From Ignelater luminosus (taxonomy: Eukaryota > Arthropoda > Insecta > Coleoptera > Elateridae): a DNA stretch of 64,000 bases. The translations under genes were made by a program, and so were the position numbers. The stretch lies in contig VTPC01090560.1 in the NCBI GenBank assembly GCA_011009095.1, positions 220,497 to 284,496 of the forward strand, read 5' to 3'. The notes below the pieces were generated by a model, which did no database searches, was not told the origin of the DNA, and saw nothing but the letters and a program-made list of their open reading frames with translations. Below are positions 25,408 to 40,400 of this stretch, in pieces (position 1 is the first letter of the stretch; the number at the start of each line of letters is the position of its first letter).

Positions 25408-28400
25408 CTAAAAATAAAGCAAGTTTAAATATTATAGTTGTTGTAAAGAAGAATTTTAATTAACTCGTCTTTATAAAAATTTAAATTTTTAATAATGTTT
25501 TAAGACACATTTAAACTTTTTGGAATTCAGAACTTCTGTATGTATATTATTTATATTCTGTTGTTACTTATATGGATACATAGTATCTTTTAAAATTGTG
25601 CAAGGTTATTGTTAACTTCACATTAATTATGAATTCATATTTAAGGCGGGTCCTTGTGACTAGATTATTTTATTGTTTGACAATTCAATTTAAAAAATTA
25701 CCAACATGAAATATTATACTCGTAGACTAATTATAGTAATTTATAAGTAACGCCATCTTTCTTCGTGATAATAAGAATAAAGTACATTTACATGTTTTCT
25801 TTTATTTTGAATCAATTAACTGGATAATGTGAGACAAACAATATTTGTGAATACAGTTTCAAATAGTCCATATAGCACGCGGAAGTTCAATTTTTTGCCA
25901 ACAGATGTCCATAGACGTCCATTTGTCATGATTTTAGAAATTAAACAGACGTTCGTTACTGGACGTAAATTGTACATCTTATGTACATTATTTAGATGAT
26001 TTTTAGACATAATCTAGACAAAATCTGGACGACTTTTGGACGATTTTTGGAAATAACTTGGACGATTTTTGGACATAATCTGGACGTTTCTTAGATATAA
26101 TTTGGACATGTTTTGTAATATCTGGATGCTACTTGTATTCATTTGTATGATGTCCAGTGGATCAATGGATGTTCAACTTAGATATTGGAACGAAGTATGG
26201 ACCAAAATTGGATGTCCAGTAATGGGCATTCAATGGACATATGGATGTTCAATTCTGGACCACAAATAGACGTCCACTGAACGTCTGGTGCTATGTGGAA
26301 GTTTTTGCAAGAGCACATATATCAGAAATATACTACACCACTGTATAACTAGCACATCTTGTATGTACTTTATAAGATGCGTCGTCTTCAAGCCAATTCA
26401 ACTTATTCTAAGAAATCTTTTTATTTCTAGATCGTCATTCTAGTAGGCATATTTTGATTATATTACAGATTACCAACTGCAACAACCTGCTGTAAAGTAA
26501 GTTTTTTAAATCAAGGCCTATCTTAATTTACTTTTTAAAAACTCATCCTGTATAGTGCAGGTTGTTCCAGTAAGTATAAAAATTATTGACATTAAAATCC
26601 CTTTTCTGCTTTGAAGATCCTAATTAAATATAACTTTACGAATTAAAAAATAAATTATTATCATAAAAGCTGACTAATGTTAAACTGTCTTGCGTTTAAT
26701 TAAACATTTCTGGAAATACAAATACGTACTAAAAATAAAACAGAAGTTTCTAATAAAGGTTAAATTTTGCTCATAATGTATACCAAAGCCATTATTTACA
26801 AAATTTAAGCAAGATTAAATAAATAAACAGCTCCCAACGTTATTCGCTATTTAATATTTGTTTACTTACTGTTTTAACTCTGGTCAACATTTTCTAGCGT
26901 AAATAACACCATTGCTAAAAGTTGATTTGTTTATTCCACTCACTCAGAGATTCGAACCGAACTAAAATGTGCAATTCTCGTAGTCTTTTTCTGTTTTAAT
27001 ACGTAAAATATCTTTTTCCCGAGAGACCAGTACTACTAAAAACTTCAATTATCAAATTGAATTATTTGCTATTAGCAGATTTTGAAGCGGTGAACTGAAA
27101 ATGAATACGTAGTTTTTGTAATACGAAATAAATATATAAATAAGGGTGGTTCTAACGTAGAGCTTGATATTGTCTCACTAAATATAACGTTCCCTCTTTC
27201 AAATCTTCTTAGCAGGTTTAGTTTTAGAGATACGATGTCAAAAGTTGCTGATGCTAACTGCTGAGCGATCAAATTAAAAAGAAGGCGTACAGCCATCCAT
27301 TTCTGTCTTTGGCCTGACTTTGCTTGAGACTTTTATTTTTTGTCACTTTAGCTGTTTCATCTATAATGGCTCCTAAATACTTCAGCTGTTTAGTTTCTGA
27401 TATGCTTACCCTTGTACATCTATTTCAGTTTTTTCTGGAACATTTACTATCGTTATTATTTCAGTCTTTTTTAGGTTTATTCTCAGATGATATTGGTCTA
27501 GTTGGTCACACCACTTTTAATTTTTTTTTTGGAGTGCCTTTCTATTGTTGGCGAGCAGGACTTACAGTAGTTCATTCATCTTGACTGATTTTATTTTTCT
27601 GTATCCTAAGTGTGTGTGCTCTTTAGGATACAGTCGTGTTTAACACTCCGTTTGGAACTGTTGTCTTCTATACGTACTGTATTTTCGGTTTTGCACGGCC
27701 TTCTTCTCCATTATTTCACCAAATTCCTCCATTGTTTAACTTTTTCTCTTTGGGTCTTATATTCTTGATAGCTGCTGCTTTTTTTTATATTTCTGAACTC
27801 ATTCCATTGTTATTCCATTTCTAGGATCCTTGATTTTTACTTATTTTTGATTATTTTCTAAGTAATATTATCTTGGTACTCATTTTGGTCTTTCTAATCT
27901 TCTTTTTCGTCGTGTTGTTTTCTGCATATATTTTTATGTCCACCAGTTAGTGATCGCTGCTTGCCTCGTATTCTTTGTCCTCTTTGCCTATTTGTTGTTT
28001 CATCAATTCATTCATATCGTTTTGTTATTAGTATCTACCTTGATTCCGGTTACAACTATGTTATTTTTGCTATTCTTTGCTTATAGTCTTTTGATCTTTG
28101 TGTTTAATTCCTCTGTCTGCCTTTTTCATTTCATTGTTCTTCGCCTCTAGTTCCTCTAATTCATTCTTGAATTTCTATTGGTTTTTCCCAGTACTTCTTA
28201 CTCCTTCAAGATAAATCAATACATTTTTCCCATTCTGTGGGAGAGCTAGGTCTATGACAAGGTCAATCTTTTGTGGCCTTATTTATCAGCAAGATATCCG
28301 AAAGATATAGGACTGACTTACCCCAGTAAGTTTAAATATGCTCGATGGTTTCGCCGGGTTTTCGGAATTTAAGAATCTATTTTGCAGATTTGCATTTTTA

Positions 28401-31400
28401 TAGTTCCTTGTCCTTATCGTACTGTCTACATTTTGCTTCCAGTTAGTGTTTTTCGAAGCTAGTCTAATGGACGTCAGGATTATGTATAAGTAAATTGTTC
28501 TATTCTTCGCAACATCGAATTTCGACTCAAACAAATTTTGGTTAGTTCAAGAAAAAAGTCTTTTTGTCCTAGTGACATTTAGTAATTGAAATTAGTGTGC
28601 AAAGATGATTATGTGTTTGAATCTGAAGCTTTAAATCATCTATGTAGAGCATATGCCATATTTATTTAAAAAAATAAATAAATTCTTATTATCATTATCA
28701 TTACTTATTATTTTCATTATGGCATTATTATTTTTATTATCGTGTTTGTCAAATAATTAAAGTTTTAGTTATCTATAAATGGAAGTCGCCGCATCAGCTC
28801 CCATTATTGACTAATGGGCAAAGAAAAAATGTCCTTATCTATTAAATTTCGTGACGAACGGTTTATGATAATACCATTAATAATAATAAAATACAAGATA
28901 CCCGTGTGGGCGATTGTTGGAGTAAAGAGATCACGGTTATTTGATCCCTCCGTCGGATCTTCGATGCCTACCTCCTACTTGCCTTGGACAGGCGGCAGGA
29001 GAGGTTCCGTAAGAGCAGCACAACCTCGTCTCGACACTGCTTAGCTGCTGCCGTCGGTGTTTGATTTTTTGTAATTAGAGGGTTAATTATGTTTTTTGAA
29101 GTTCTAATTATTTTTGGCCGAGCGAGGTTAGATCAGTGTCGTACACGTGGAAGTTAACTAGATCTATACCTGAGTTACTTTTATTTGCTACAATTATGAG
29201 TTGTAAAAGCATTTGTGTTGTGAAGGGATGTCGGGCGAATAATGAAACATTTGATGTGAATGTTTTTAAATTTCCCAACGTAAACAAACGTAAAGAATAA
29301 AAGCTTTGTTACCCCCGATTAACTACGATAATGTTATAATGATATAAATATTTTACACGTGTCTTTGAAAAACAAGATAAATAATATTAATGTAATTGTT
29401 GATAAAAAACATAAATAAGAAAGATATGTAACAAAATAATCTTTTTTATAAATTACTAAGTAATAAATATGAAAACACAACCAATTTATTTATTGATTTA
29501 TTTAAATGTAACTATTGAAGATAAATCTTTGAGTACGAGAACAATAATGTATCTAAAATGTATCGTGATAAATTTGATTTCTTTGGATATTTGTGCATGA
29601 TTTACATCCTCTTCTTTAATTTAATACAATGCCATTATAAATTTTGTAAAATGAGATTTAATAACAGAAAATCCAATGGTAACCTTTCTAGTAATTCATA
29701 ATGTCCATAAATAAATCTACACATGCCACTGACACTAGCGTAGCGACATCTGTTCGAAATATCGGTATTACCCACCAACTATTACTTCAAGGTCATCAGT
29801 CGGCGTTTGAAAAGAACAAAGGATTTTTGAAGAGTTGATCTACTTCTATAATTACTATACGCTGATATAACTGCCTAAGAAATTATATTTAATTTTCTAT
29901 GTTACTTTGCTAATTATTATTGAAAGACAACATTCATAGTAAATTTCAGGAAAAATCAAATCCTCTGCAAATAAATTAATAACTGCATATTCAGTACCAA
30001 ATTATGTTTATAATATAAATCCTAACCAATTGGAAATATAAATAAAACTGAATGCTTACATAAACAAGTAAATATTCCCAAAACTCTTTACAAAGATAAA
30101 AAATATTACAGTGAGTGAGTTTTATCCTTTCTGAATAACATCAAAACGAAGGCTTATAAATAATTAGCACTTTATTTTCTTGTTGACATAATAAGTATGT
30201 TAACCCTTTTGCAATTAAATATGATTTGGGAAGGTGTTTCTGGTAATCCTGCTTTAATGAAAAATATTGAAATTTATATATTTTGCGGAAAACCAACGCT
30301 AATATTATGTTAACAAAGTTGTTTCAGGTTATTTTATTAGAAATGGTTGTTACACAAAAGGTAACATTGTGCTGTAAAATTTCATTAACTGTGTTACGTA
30401 CTACTCGGCAAACTAGCCGTGAAACGTTTTGTATATTACAATGCACGTAGGTACTATTGGCTTTCAAATTATCTAGGACAGTAGCCAACTGCTATAGTTC
30501 TACACTATACATGTTTCAGAATATTTTTATATTTAAAATATGTAGAAGCAAAACAAAACGTAACGGTACGTTATTTGTACATATTTAAAATCTAAAATCT
30601 AATTTAGAAATTTTCACGGTTGTCTGATATTTTAGAATATTCTGAAGTCTGATAGTTGGTGGTACCTAGTGGTTAAAAGTTAAAAAAATAATTTTCCTAT
30701 AAAAACCCAAATATAATTTTTTGTTTTTTAACTTCATTTTTTCCATTACTTGTTGTGGTGTGAAAATGCGATCTTGTACGGAAACCATCTTGCACGTTCC
30801 TCAGTTTGGGCTCTATTATTTTTCTGGGTTTCTTTTCGACAATACTTTCAAACATTTTTGCTATTATACGGAGGAGCAAAATGGCTTTGTAGTTTGAACA
30901 GTTTTCCCTGCTGCCGTTTTTGTAATATCAATATATTCTACACCATGTTAAGTATTTCAATCTTTTGTCGCCAACAAACTTAGTCATTTCAGGTGCTATT
31001 TCATCATATCCTTTGTTGGTTTCTTTAAACCTCATTAATAGTTATTTGCTCTTCACTTTGTTCGTCTTTGTTGGCTTTTGTTATTGCTTGGTATCATTTG
31101 TTTTTTATTAGATTGATCCCATTGTGTATTTAGTAGCACCTGGAAGTACTTTCTATATCTGTTGATTATTTATTATACTTGTTTGCCTTTGATTTGGCTT
31201 AGTGTAACTTCTTTTTTCCTACCTTTAATCATTTTATAAAACAGTTTTGACTTTTCATGCTATTGCGCTTTATTATGTTATCAGATTCTTCCTAGTGAGC
31301 TCTTTTCGCTTCTCTGACTATTTCATATGCTTCCATGCTTTAAACTTTTCAGCGCCTTTAATCTGTAGGTAATTTTTCCATAGTTAGTTGTTTCTTTTTT

Positions 31401-34400
31401 AACAGTTTCGCTTTATTACTCATCCCTACTAGTCCTCTACTATAGTAGCGTTTAGTTTTGCCTAAAATTTATCTTCTTCTTCAGCGACGTCATCTTCATT
31501 TGGTGTATAGCTATTCATTTTTATACCTTTTAGTGTACCTTCAGAGTTATATTTTCGATCTCTTACCGTTTTGACGAATTTTCAAATAATATGTCAATAG
31601 GCTACCATCCTCTGTTGTTACGCTTTCGGTTTTCTTCTTTTCGTCTCCGTTCATCATTGCTTTCCCTAATTCCTCCACTTTGTGTGCATTAGTCTCATTC
31701 TTCTTCTCCTTCCACAATAATTTTCCATGTATCCTACTTGCCGGACATTCTTTTGGCATTTGTTAGTTTTCTCAGCTCAAACTAGACTTTTTTTCCTTCA
31801 TAAGTTAAGCCACTAACAATGTATTTTTGGATTCTTCTTAACTTACCCTTTACAACGGCTCTCCTGTTAGAATTGTTCAGAAGGAGCCGCGCTTCTTTTA
31901 TTTTGTTTTTTTAATTCTCTGTTTTTATTTCGTATTTCTTTTAAATCATTCATGATGGCTCTTAATATTTCTTTTATTTCTTCCATTTCTTCCATTTTTT
32001 CGGCTTGTTTCTTTCTTAACTGGGATACTTTGTTATTTGTTATTGTTGTTGCATTGAATTTTTTTTCCGGTTAATACCGCCCTTTTTTAAATAAATTGAA
32101 CTCATTCTTATTAACATCACAGATTATTAAAAAACTTTTGAAAACGCCCCAGTAGTTTTTCATTGCGAAATAAAGCTGAATTCTTTGTTAAATTGCATTA
32201 CGATATGTAATTGTACTACGAGGGTGGTTTGATAAGTGTTTAAGCCGACCATAAAGATGGCGCCACAGGTCAAAATGCTTTGATAGTTACGATGGTCCAT
32301 CCTTCAGATGGCATTGCTGAAAATGTCACCAATTTTGGACGCGTAGTTTTTGTTTGACAGTCGATGTCAATGATTTGTAAAGAATGAAGCCAGTCGAATG
32401 TCTTTCAGTTATAAAATTCTTGCGTTTGAAGGATCAAACTCCAACGGAAATAAAAGCCGGGTTGGACGCTGTCTACAGGAAGTCTGCCCCTTCGTTCGCC
32501 ACTGTAAAAACTGGGTAGCAAAGTTCAAACGTGACCGTACGAGTGTGTTTGATGAAAAGCGTCCGGGAAGGCCAAAAACAGCAACCGTTGAAGATATCAT
32601 CGAAAAAGTCCATAAAATCGTGTTAGATGATCGTCGAATAAAAATAAGGGAGATAGCACAGACCGCAGGCATATCAACAGAACGCGTTTTTAAAATATTA
32701 TACATACATTGGACCAAAAATGCGTGCGCATGGACACCTCAAAGGAGCTGTTAGCGTAATTTAATGAACTTTTTGCGGCGATTGGTAACTGTTAATAAAA
32801 CATGGCTCTATTACACACCAGAGACCAAACAGTGAACATCAACAAGCAAACCTGCTACGAAGGAGGCGAAGACGGGGAAAGTAATGGTGACTGTTTTTTG
32901 GGATTCACATGGCATGTTGTTCATAGACTATTTTCAAAAAGGAAAAACAATAACAGGATTGTATTATGCTTCATTATTGGGCAGGTTGAAGAAAAGATTC
33001 ACACACGTCGATGATCTCGGTGGCCAAAATTCATGAACTTGGCTTCGAGTTGGTTCCCCACGCCCCGTATTCTTCAGATCTCGCTCCGAGCTACTGTCTT
33101 CTTTTTCCAAACATGAAAACATGGTTTAGAAAAAAAATTCACGAGCTATGATGAAGTGATAGCCACCGTGAACGCGCATTTTGCTGCCTTTCAGACATCG
33201 TATTTTTTGAAGGAGATCAGAAAGTTGAAGCATCGATGGATGAAGTATATAGACCTAAAAGGGGACTATGTAGAAAAATAAAATGGATTTTGACTAAAAA
33301 AACACTTCGTTTTATGTTGATCTAAAGACTTATCAAACCACCCTCGTAAGTCAGAGTAGAAATGTTTCTTGCTTATTGAGTTGAAGATTTTGGCCGAAAA
33401 TAAAGAATCTAAGTTGGTCTAAATGGGGTTGTTACAAAGACAAAATTAATATAAGACATTGAATGACAGTCATATAGGAGGAAAGAACTCTAATAGATTA
33501 AAACCAAAACTGCCTTACCTGTACTAGTTTATAGGAAGTACTGTACAAGAAAAATCTATAGGTTTTAAAAAGTAATTTTCATTTGATGCTGATTGTCCAA
33601 AATTTATATCAAATGTTGCCCATTTCTATCGCTTCGTATCTCGTGCTCAAAAATATATTTTGATTACAGTAGCTGCAAGTATATACGATGAAATGAAATA
33701 AAATCATTGAATCATACTAATAAATTTGCTCCAAATTTGTGGACCATAACTTTTAGACTATGAAAGTATGAGAGAAAGAGAAACTAAATCTGAACCAAAG
33801 AAGAGAATGAAACCAATCTTGAGAAATCTTCATTTTGCTTAGGGAAGGAACTATTAGATGATTTGGCCAAAACTAATACTTTGAACACATACAATATTAC
33901 TTGATCTATAAAAATGAAAAGTGACTAGTTTGAATTTATTTTCAAATTGTAAAAGCTTTTGTATCGAGTTTTCACAATTTTGATTATGAGATTATAGTCA
34001 AATTTGGCAGAAACCTGTTGAAATCACTCCAATTATTTAAAGCTAAAATTACCCAACATTGGTGTTTGTACGATTTGTAATTCAGTGAAGTGTTACTGTT
34101 CTGTAAAAATAATTGTAAATGTCAACTCATCTCTTTTTAAATTTATTTGTCTGAAAACTGATACATAAATGGTTCAATTAATAAAAAATCAATCTCGTAA
34201 CCGAAATAGAAAAAAGCGAGGCAATTTGTATTAAAAAGAAAACTGTTTGTCATTATTACTCAAATTCAAAAACAATAAAGAGAATGTTCGGAAGTCAATT
34301 TAAGGATTCTTTTTGTTTTTTCTTCTTTTCATTCTTATTATATTAGGAATTTATTGATGTCATATTAGCAAAGAAATATAAAAGATATCTTACAATGTAG

Positions 34401-37400
34401 AGCATTGACAAGTGTTTTAAAAATAAAAACGTTCTAAAAATATATTTAAAATCTATACTCGTGGATGCGCCCAAATTATTTATGTGAAATGCCTCTCCTT
34501 TTTTTATTATTAAAAAAGGCTACGATAATTTTTATTGTAACATGAAACAAACTTGTTAAATTATCACTGATACAAATCTTTGAGAAACTAGAATACACGC
34601 GTACTTATCGTTTATTTTGAATAGATGTGCTAATATTTGCTGTAGGTAAGGCCGGTCTTAGTAAATATGGGGATATGAAATACCTTGGTACAGCCTTACA
34701 GCAACGTAATGTCTTAATTAGAGATAAATAAGTAAATACACTGGCTTAATTACAAAATGTTTTACTGTACATATAGGAACACAAAACTTGTCTAGAACCG
34801 TAAAATTCTATTGGCAGATAGAAATACTTGTTAAGAGAATTAAAGACTTTATTAAATTATTTTTTATTAATGAAAACAAGAATATTCTTGTAAGATATTA
34901 GGATGTTCTAAATCTAAAATAATTAGATAATGTAAGTTTTGATATTTGAACAACCTTTACTTACTATTAAATGATACAATAGCTGACTAAAATATTTTCA
35001 CAGAAAGAATTTTTACAAAAAAAAAACTGTTTAACATATTTTGCATTTACAATTTCAAAGTTGCTCTTCATCTCTCCTATAAGGGGGTCTTGGGTGTTTT
35101 CAATTTTTACACTATCGGAAAGAGGACGTCAAAATTAGTAAGAGGACCGTTCGTTTCATCAAAAAATCTCAAACTTCTTAATTTTAATAGAGGTGGACGG
35201 GTGGTCTGAAACACCCAGTATATTGTTTATTAGGACTTTTTTGCTCGATAGCACGAGTCGCTTTTGAATTGAACTTTTCGATGGAAATACCGACGACGTT
35301 TTTCGAACAGAAGGAAGCCCAATAATAAAACATTCACTGCTTTCTTGAAGACATGGTATTTTGCCGAGAGTGTCCACTAGAATTGAACGTACAGCGCAGT
35401 AAGCCTTAGAACAGCAGCAAAACATTTTGTAAGCTATTGAAATGTTTGAGTTTGAGAAGTCGCATTAGTTGGTACAACCGGTCGTAAACAAAATGTAGTT
35501 TTATCGTGTACAACAGGTACTAAAGCATGCCAATGGGTTCAAAAGAGATCCTGAATTAGTAGTTGAAAATGAAATAAACAATACTCGCAAGTTTCATTTC
35601 TGGTCTGATGAGAATCCACGTGCTACCACAGAAATCACGAGTAATTCCCATAGAAGATTTTTGGTCAACTATGTTGTGGTATGGTCGATGATGAACTCAT
35701 TGACTTATTCTTCTTTGAGGGGCGTTTTACTGTTTGCGAAATGAATTGCCACCGTTTTTAGAAAATATTTTTTTATTATCCCCGTCCTAGTCAGCATGCA
35801 AGGCAACATCTCACTGATTTTCCAATAGGTAAATTGGATATCGAAATCATCCGATTTTACTTCTTTGGTCTATTTCACATTAAAAGTTTAGTATACTAGG
35901 TAAATTTTATTCTATTTCTCCTTGAAGAAAAATGTCATCAAATTTTAATCCCTATACAAACAACGTTCTGTTTGATTCTAGTTTCAGTAGGGTAACACTT
36001 TATTTTCACTCTTTAGAGATAATTATCGAGATTTTGCCTGTAAGACTCTTTTCGCCCTTCTTATGTGGAACGTAAACTTTAATTTTCTTTATTACTATTA
36101 ATGTACAAGCTAACCCATTTAAAGACAGGAATCAATTTTCTATGCTTGGCCTCTACGTGTGATACACGCAAGTTGGGCACAGGGACTATAAAGTTGGTTT
36201 TTCTTTTCAACTTTTGTAACAGTGGATATTTTGAAACAGAATTGCAAATAATGTAACCAAAATCACAGATAGAACTCCAAAAACTTATATTATTGTGAAT
36301 AAGCCTCAGAAAAGATAGCAAGTACAAACATACCAAGTAAGTAATTTTTCTCAATATCTGAAAAACTACAAAAATGGAAACAACAATTCTGCACAATTCT
36401 CAAAAGAACATAGCATCAAAATTTAATCTTGGGCATCTTTCTCTTACCTTCTAGCCTCTCTATTAATTGCACACCAAATTTCATCCTCCTAACTCTTCTT
36501 GTCTTTACTCTACAATTGGTTTTGTTCAGATTTGAAAACTAACTAGTCGCCATTTTTTTCCTTGATCCAAGAGGACAAATCTTTTTTGGTAATTATTGTG
36601 CACAGGACTACGGTGGAAATGGACACTCCGAACAGGGTCTCCCCATCTCATCCACGCCTTACGCACTTCTATGAAGCCAAAATCAACTTTAGTTAACTTA
36701 AAATAATGGCAAGGTATCCTCAAAAACAGTCCATCTACTCAAATTCCTTTATTTTGGGCACCAAGGTCTACAGCATTTTTCCAGCCTGCGTCCTGTTCTT
36801 CTACCAGGGATCGAAAGACAGTGACAATTAGATGAGTAGTTCTCGAGTTCTAGAAAATGGCCGGAAAGGACGTTTGTTTGACTCTTTGACATGCTCGTTC
36901 TCTGAACTTAAGTACAGTTCCGCGTAGTGTCCGTTCGGTCTAGACGTCGGTAGTGGTCCCTCCCCAGTCCGTACCCAGTACACCGTGTACTGGCCCGCGA
37001 TCAGGCGCATCCGGCCCTCCGGTAGTCCTCGGATGGTGCGACCTGCAGCAGCTGCTACTGGCAACCTTCGTTCCGGGGGACGAAGGCCCAGTAGTGGCGC
37101 CGGCATACACGCGGGGCGCTCTTTCCACCCGCGTACGTCGTTGCCTAGGGGAGAGGCGCGACTATTGGCGCGGGTGTATGATTTCCGTGCTCTCCAGGGT
37201 GTCCATACTCTGAACACGTCCCGGTCCGCGGCGCAAGTAAGTTTACGGCCTCGAAGTCCCTCTTACCACTGCCTCCGTCTATTCCTAGAGGCCGCTACCG
37301 AGCTCACCCCCTACACCGCCGAGTAGGGGTGTGGCTCTGAAAAGCATTTGTATGTCAACTACCTCTGTCCGTTGACAACCAATAAACCGCGAGTGTGGTG

Positions 37401-40400
37401 CAGTCTTCTACCGTGCACGTTGTGTTGTGTTCATCTTCAAGTGACCACCAGAATCACCACGACATCGGCCGCGACAGCCGATGGATATCTAACCATATCC
37501 ATCGCCCCTGTCGCGGACCCAACCACGGCCTCCTTCACGCCACCATCTTGTTCAACACCAAACTCCAACTTCAAATTCATTTATATACTGGTCAGTGACC
37601 TCTCAGCCAACTCTTCGCTTTGACGCCTCAACCAGGCCACATCAACATCTCGAAGCTGAACCAAAACATCCAACGCCGACTACTCATCTATCTCAAGAAA
37701 CTTCCGGCCAACACCGACATCCCTCGAAGCCATTTTCACCGTTTTTCTAATTTCACCACAAATCACGCCCAGCAGGCCACGCCTACACTTCGGGTACTTC
37801 TAATTACCAGCAATCCAACATCTACGCCAAGCGCCGCCTAGCTCACCTACGCACCAACATCTGCGATAGTACCGGTCGCCGCCACCATCATGCTGCTATC
37901 GGCCCTCATCGCGCCACTTCAACTAGGCATCAAAAGATCATAAACATCAATACCAACGGCTTGTCGGGTGCCATGAAACACCAACGAAGAACGTCCTCTG
38001 CCTTGCTACCACCAATATTTTCCACCACTCGGCTGAAGAAGACCCAGATGGGACTTATAACGGCCGTCCGCCTTCGGCGGAAAATCAACGATAACTCGAC
38101 TCGACCCGAACTTAAGTAGTGATTAGTGAAGATCTACTTGGGAATTAGTGTAAAGGCACTTCTTGCGCAACAGGCTGGTAGAGGCTTAGTAGACAGTAAT
38201 TATCTACCGTGGACTGTATAGAAGAAACGTACATTACTGGCCGAGGTGGTCAACCAAGAGAAATATTGATAATTCGGAAAATAATATTTTTTCCATATTG
38301 TAGACCTGTATATAACTAATTTCTTTTTGTAATCCCATTTTATTTGCAATCTATAATACATATTATAGTATTGTGTTTGTACAAATCACGAAAGGAAACT
38401 ACCCATTTGTTGTTTCCCAAAGATCAATATTAATAATAACTAATCAGTGTTGATGCTAGGAATAATAAAACAAGATAGCTTAAAACCTAGTGACTAAATC
38501 ATAAGGAGTATGGTGTTTAAGTCTGCGTTGGGCAATTGATGAGATGATTAGGAACAAACCACGGAGCATCAACGATCGTACGAAGCACTTTAAACTGAAA
38601 TCTTTTCAATACTACTATGTTTTAGATTGAGGCAGATCCCTACAATTGGATAGTATATGTCAAAATGGGCTTAAGTATGATTTTATAGATTACAAGTTTG
38701 TTGGGATTTTCTACCTATTAACCAGTACAGATCTGAGAGATTAAGACCTAATTCGCAATTCTTCTATTTTACAAAGGTGATTTTAAAGTGTCTTTGAGGC
38801 GTAATAGGATTTTAGTGCGATGTAAAAATTGCGGTATCATCCACAAATATAGCGCCATGAGTAATGGCCGAGCACATTGTCTTGAGGAACGTCAAAGCTA
38901 ATTCTACGAAGTGAGGTCTGTTCATCATGGCATTTGACATGAAAGTTATGAAGATAGGATTTAAGTATAAGAAAGTAATTGAGAGGTAATGTCTTTCTAA
39001 TTTGCCAAACCTTATCGAATGCTTGTGTTTTGTTTTTGTTTTTGTCTTCTAGATCTTGGGAAACTTTCTGGACGATACGATGTATTTGTTCTATTGTCTC
39101 ATGCTTCTGTCTAAAGGCAAACTGGTAGTGGGATGTCAGTTGACGTCTTTCAAGGATTAGCTGTAATCTATCAATCAGTAATTTTTTAAAAATTTTGATA
39201 AAAGAGGAAGTAGACTTATTGGCCTGTAAGATTTTATATATTCCAGCAATTTGCTCGGCTTCAGGATTAGAACAATTACTGCTACCTTCCACTGCGAAGG
39301 AAAGTGACCTGTCAGCAGAATGTATTAAATGTTCTCAAGAGCCTTTTGGCTCCATAAGGCAATTTTTTGAGTATCTAGTAACATGACCAACTGTAAATTT
39401 TCTTTTCAAAAATTCATATATTTCGTCGTCATTACCATCTGGGCAAATTTTTGAAATATTTTTTTTAAATTGTTGGTAAACAATATTGATTTTTCTTTAT
39501 TATAATTCGCAGACAAGCGCATTCTTGTGTGGTTTTTGTTCAGTATTCAACTGCATTATCTATCTCTTCTTCAGTTTTTAAGTGACACATGAAGGTCCAG
39601 TTCACTGTCGAGCAGTTGGTTAAAGCAGGAAGTTTATTTTGCCTAAGAATCTTTGTACACAAAGTGACTATTACAAGTGAGTACAGAGAGTTCGATTTAA
39701 AAAAATTTAGGCTACATGCCCTATGTTTCATCTTTTATAGAACATCCTGTGTAGTTGAAAATAATTTTTAAAAGTACAAAGAGTCGTTCTGTACAACTTT
39801 TCCAGTTCAAGATTTTTGAATATTCGTCCTTATACCATCTGCATAAATAAATAAATAAATAAAAAAGATAACACGGACATAAAGGGAGATTTAAAGAACA
39901 TTTTGCAGTAATCAACGAAAGCGCTCGTAAAACTGGTAAGAAAATAATAAATAAAAATTAAATACAAAAGTATGGCTTTTTGCATTAACTCAGTAATTAT
40001 ACTATGATGAAATTAATGTGCTTTCTATCTGAAATCGATACGTTTCAGGTACATGGTACATGCATTAAATAGTGTATGTAAAATTACGCCAGAAGAAAAT
40101 AAAAACCTAAATATTTCTAAAGCTGTCTGGTGTTTGTTTTTGATTTAATTAAATATCCAATGTAAAATTTTCCAAGAATACTGACAGGAGTTTGGTTTTG
40201 TCATCTGTTGCGTACACTGATAGAGACCGGAAGTTAATTTCAAATTCAAATAAAAATCTACTGTGATCTGATCACTAAGAAATTAAAATCTGAGAGTTAA
40301 TCGTACAGTATTTTTAAAAATCGATTGTCTACAGTTCAGAAAAAGGTTTCATCAAATAAAAAAGAACTGATTAGGGTGCCAGTCATCGATTAATCTCAAC

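Noticed and set aside
26940..26975. GATTCGAACC, resembling a tRNA T-loop on the minus strand
   Set aside because: No T-stem pairing and no acceptor, D or anticodon arms can be formed around it.
27324..28150. Series of hydrophobic plus-strand ORFs that could look like membrane proteins
   Set aside because: They are antisense to a lysine/glutamate-rich LINE remnant; the apparent hydrophobicity is a strand artefact.
32409..32717. 102-codon minus-strand ORF
   Set aside because: Antisense to the mariner transposase frame.
36828..37217. 129-codon Arg/Pro-rich ORF as a host protein
   Set aside because: GC-rich DNA opens several frames on both strands here; no frame has homology or splice support that would favour it.
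38075..38100. GC hairpin as an intrinsic terminator or self-cleaving ribozyme core
   Set aside because: Terminators of that type do not apply in an insect genome, and no conserved hammerhead or HDV-like core is present.
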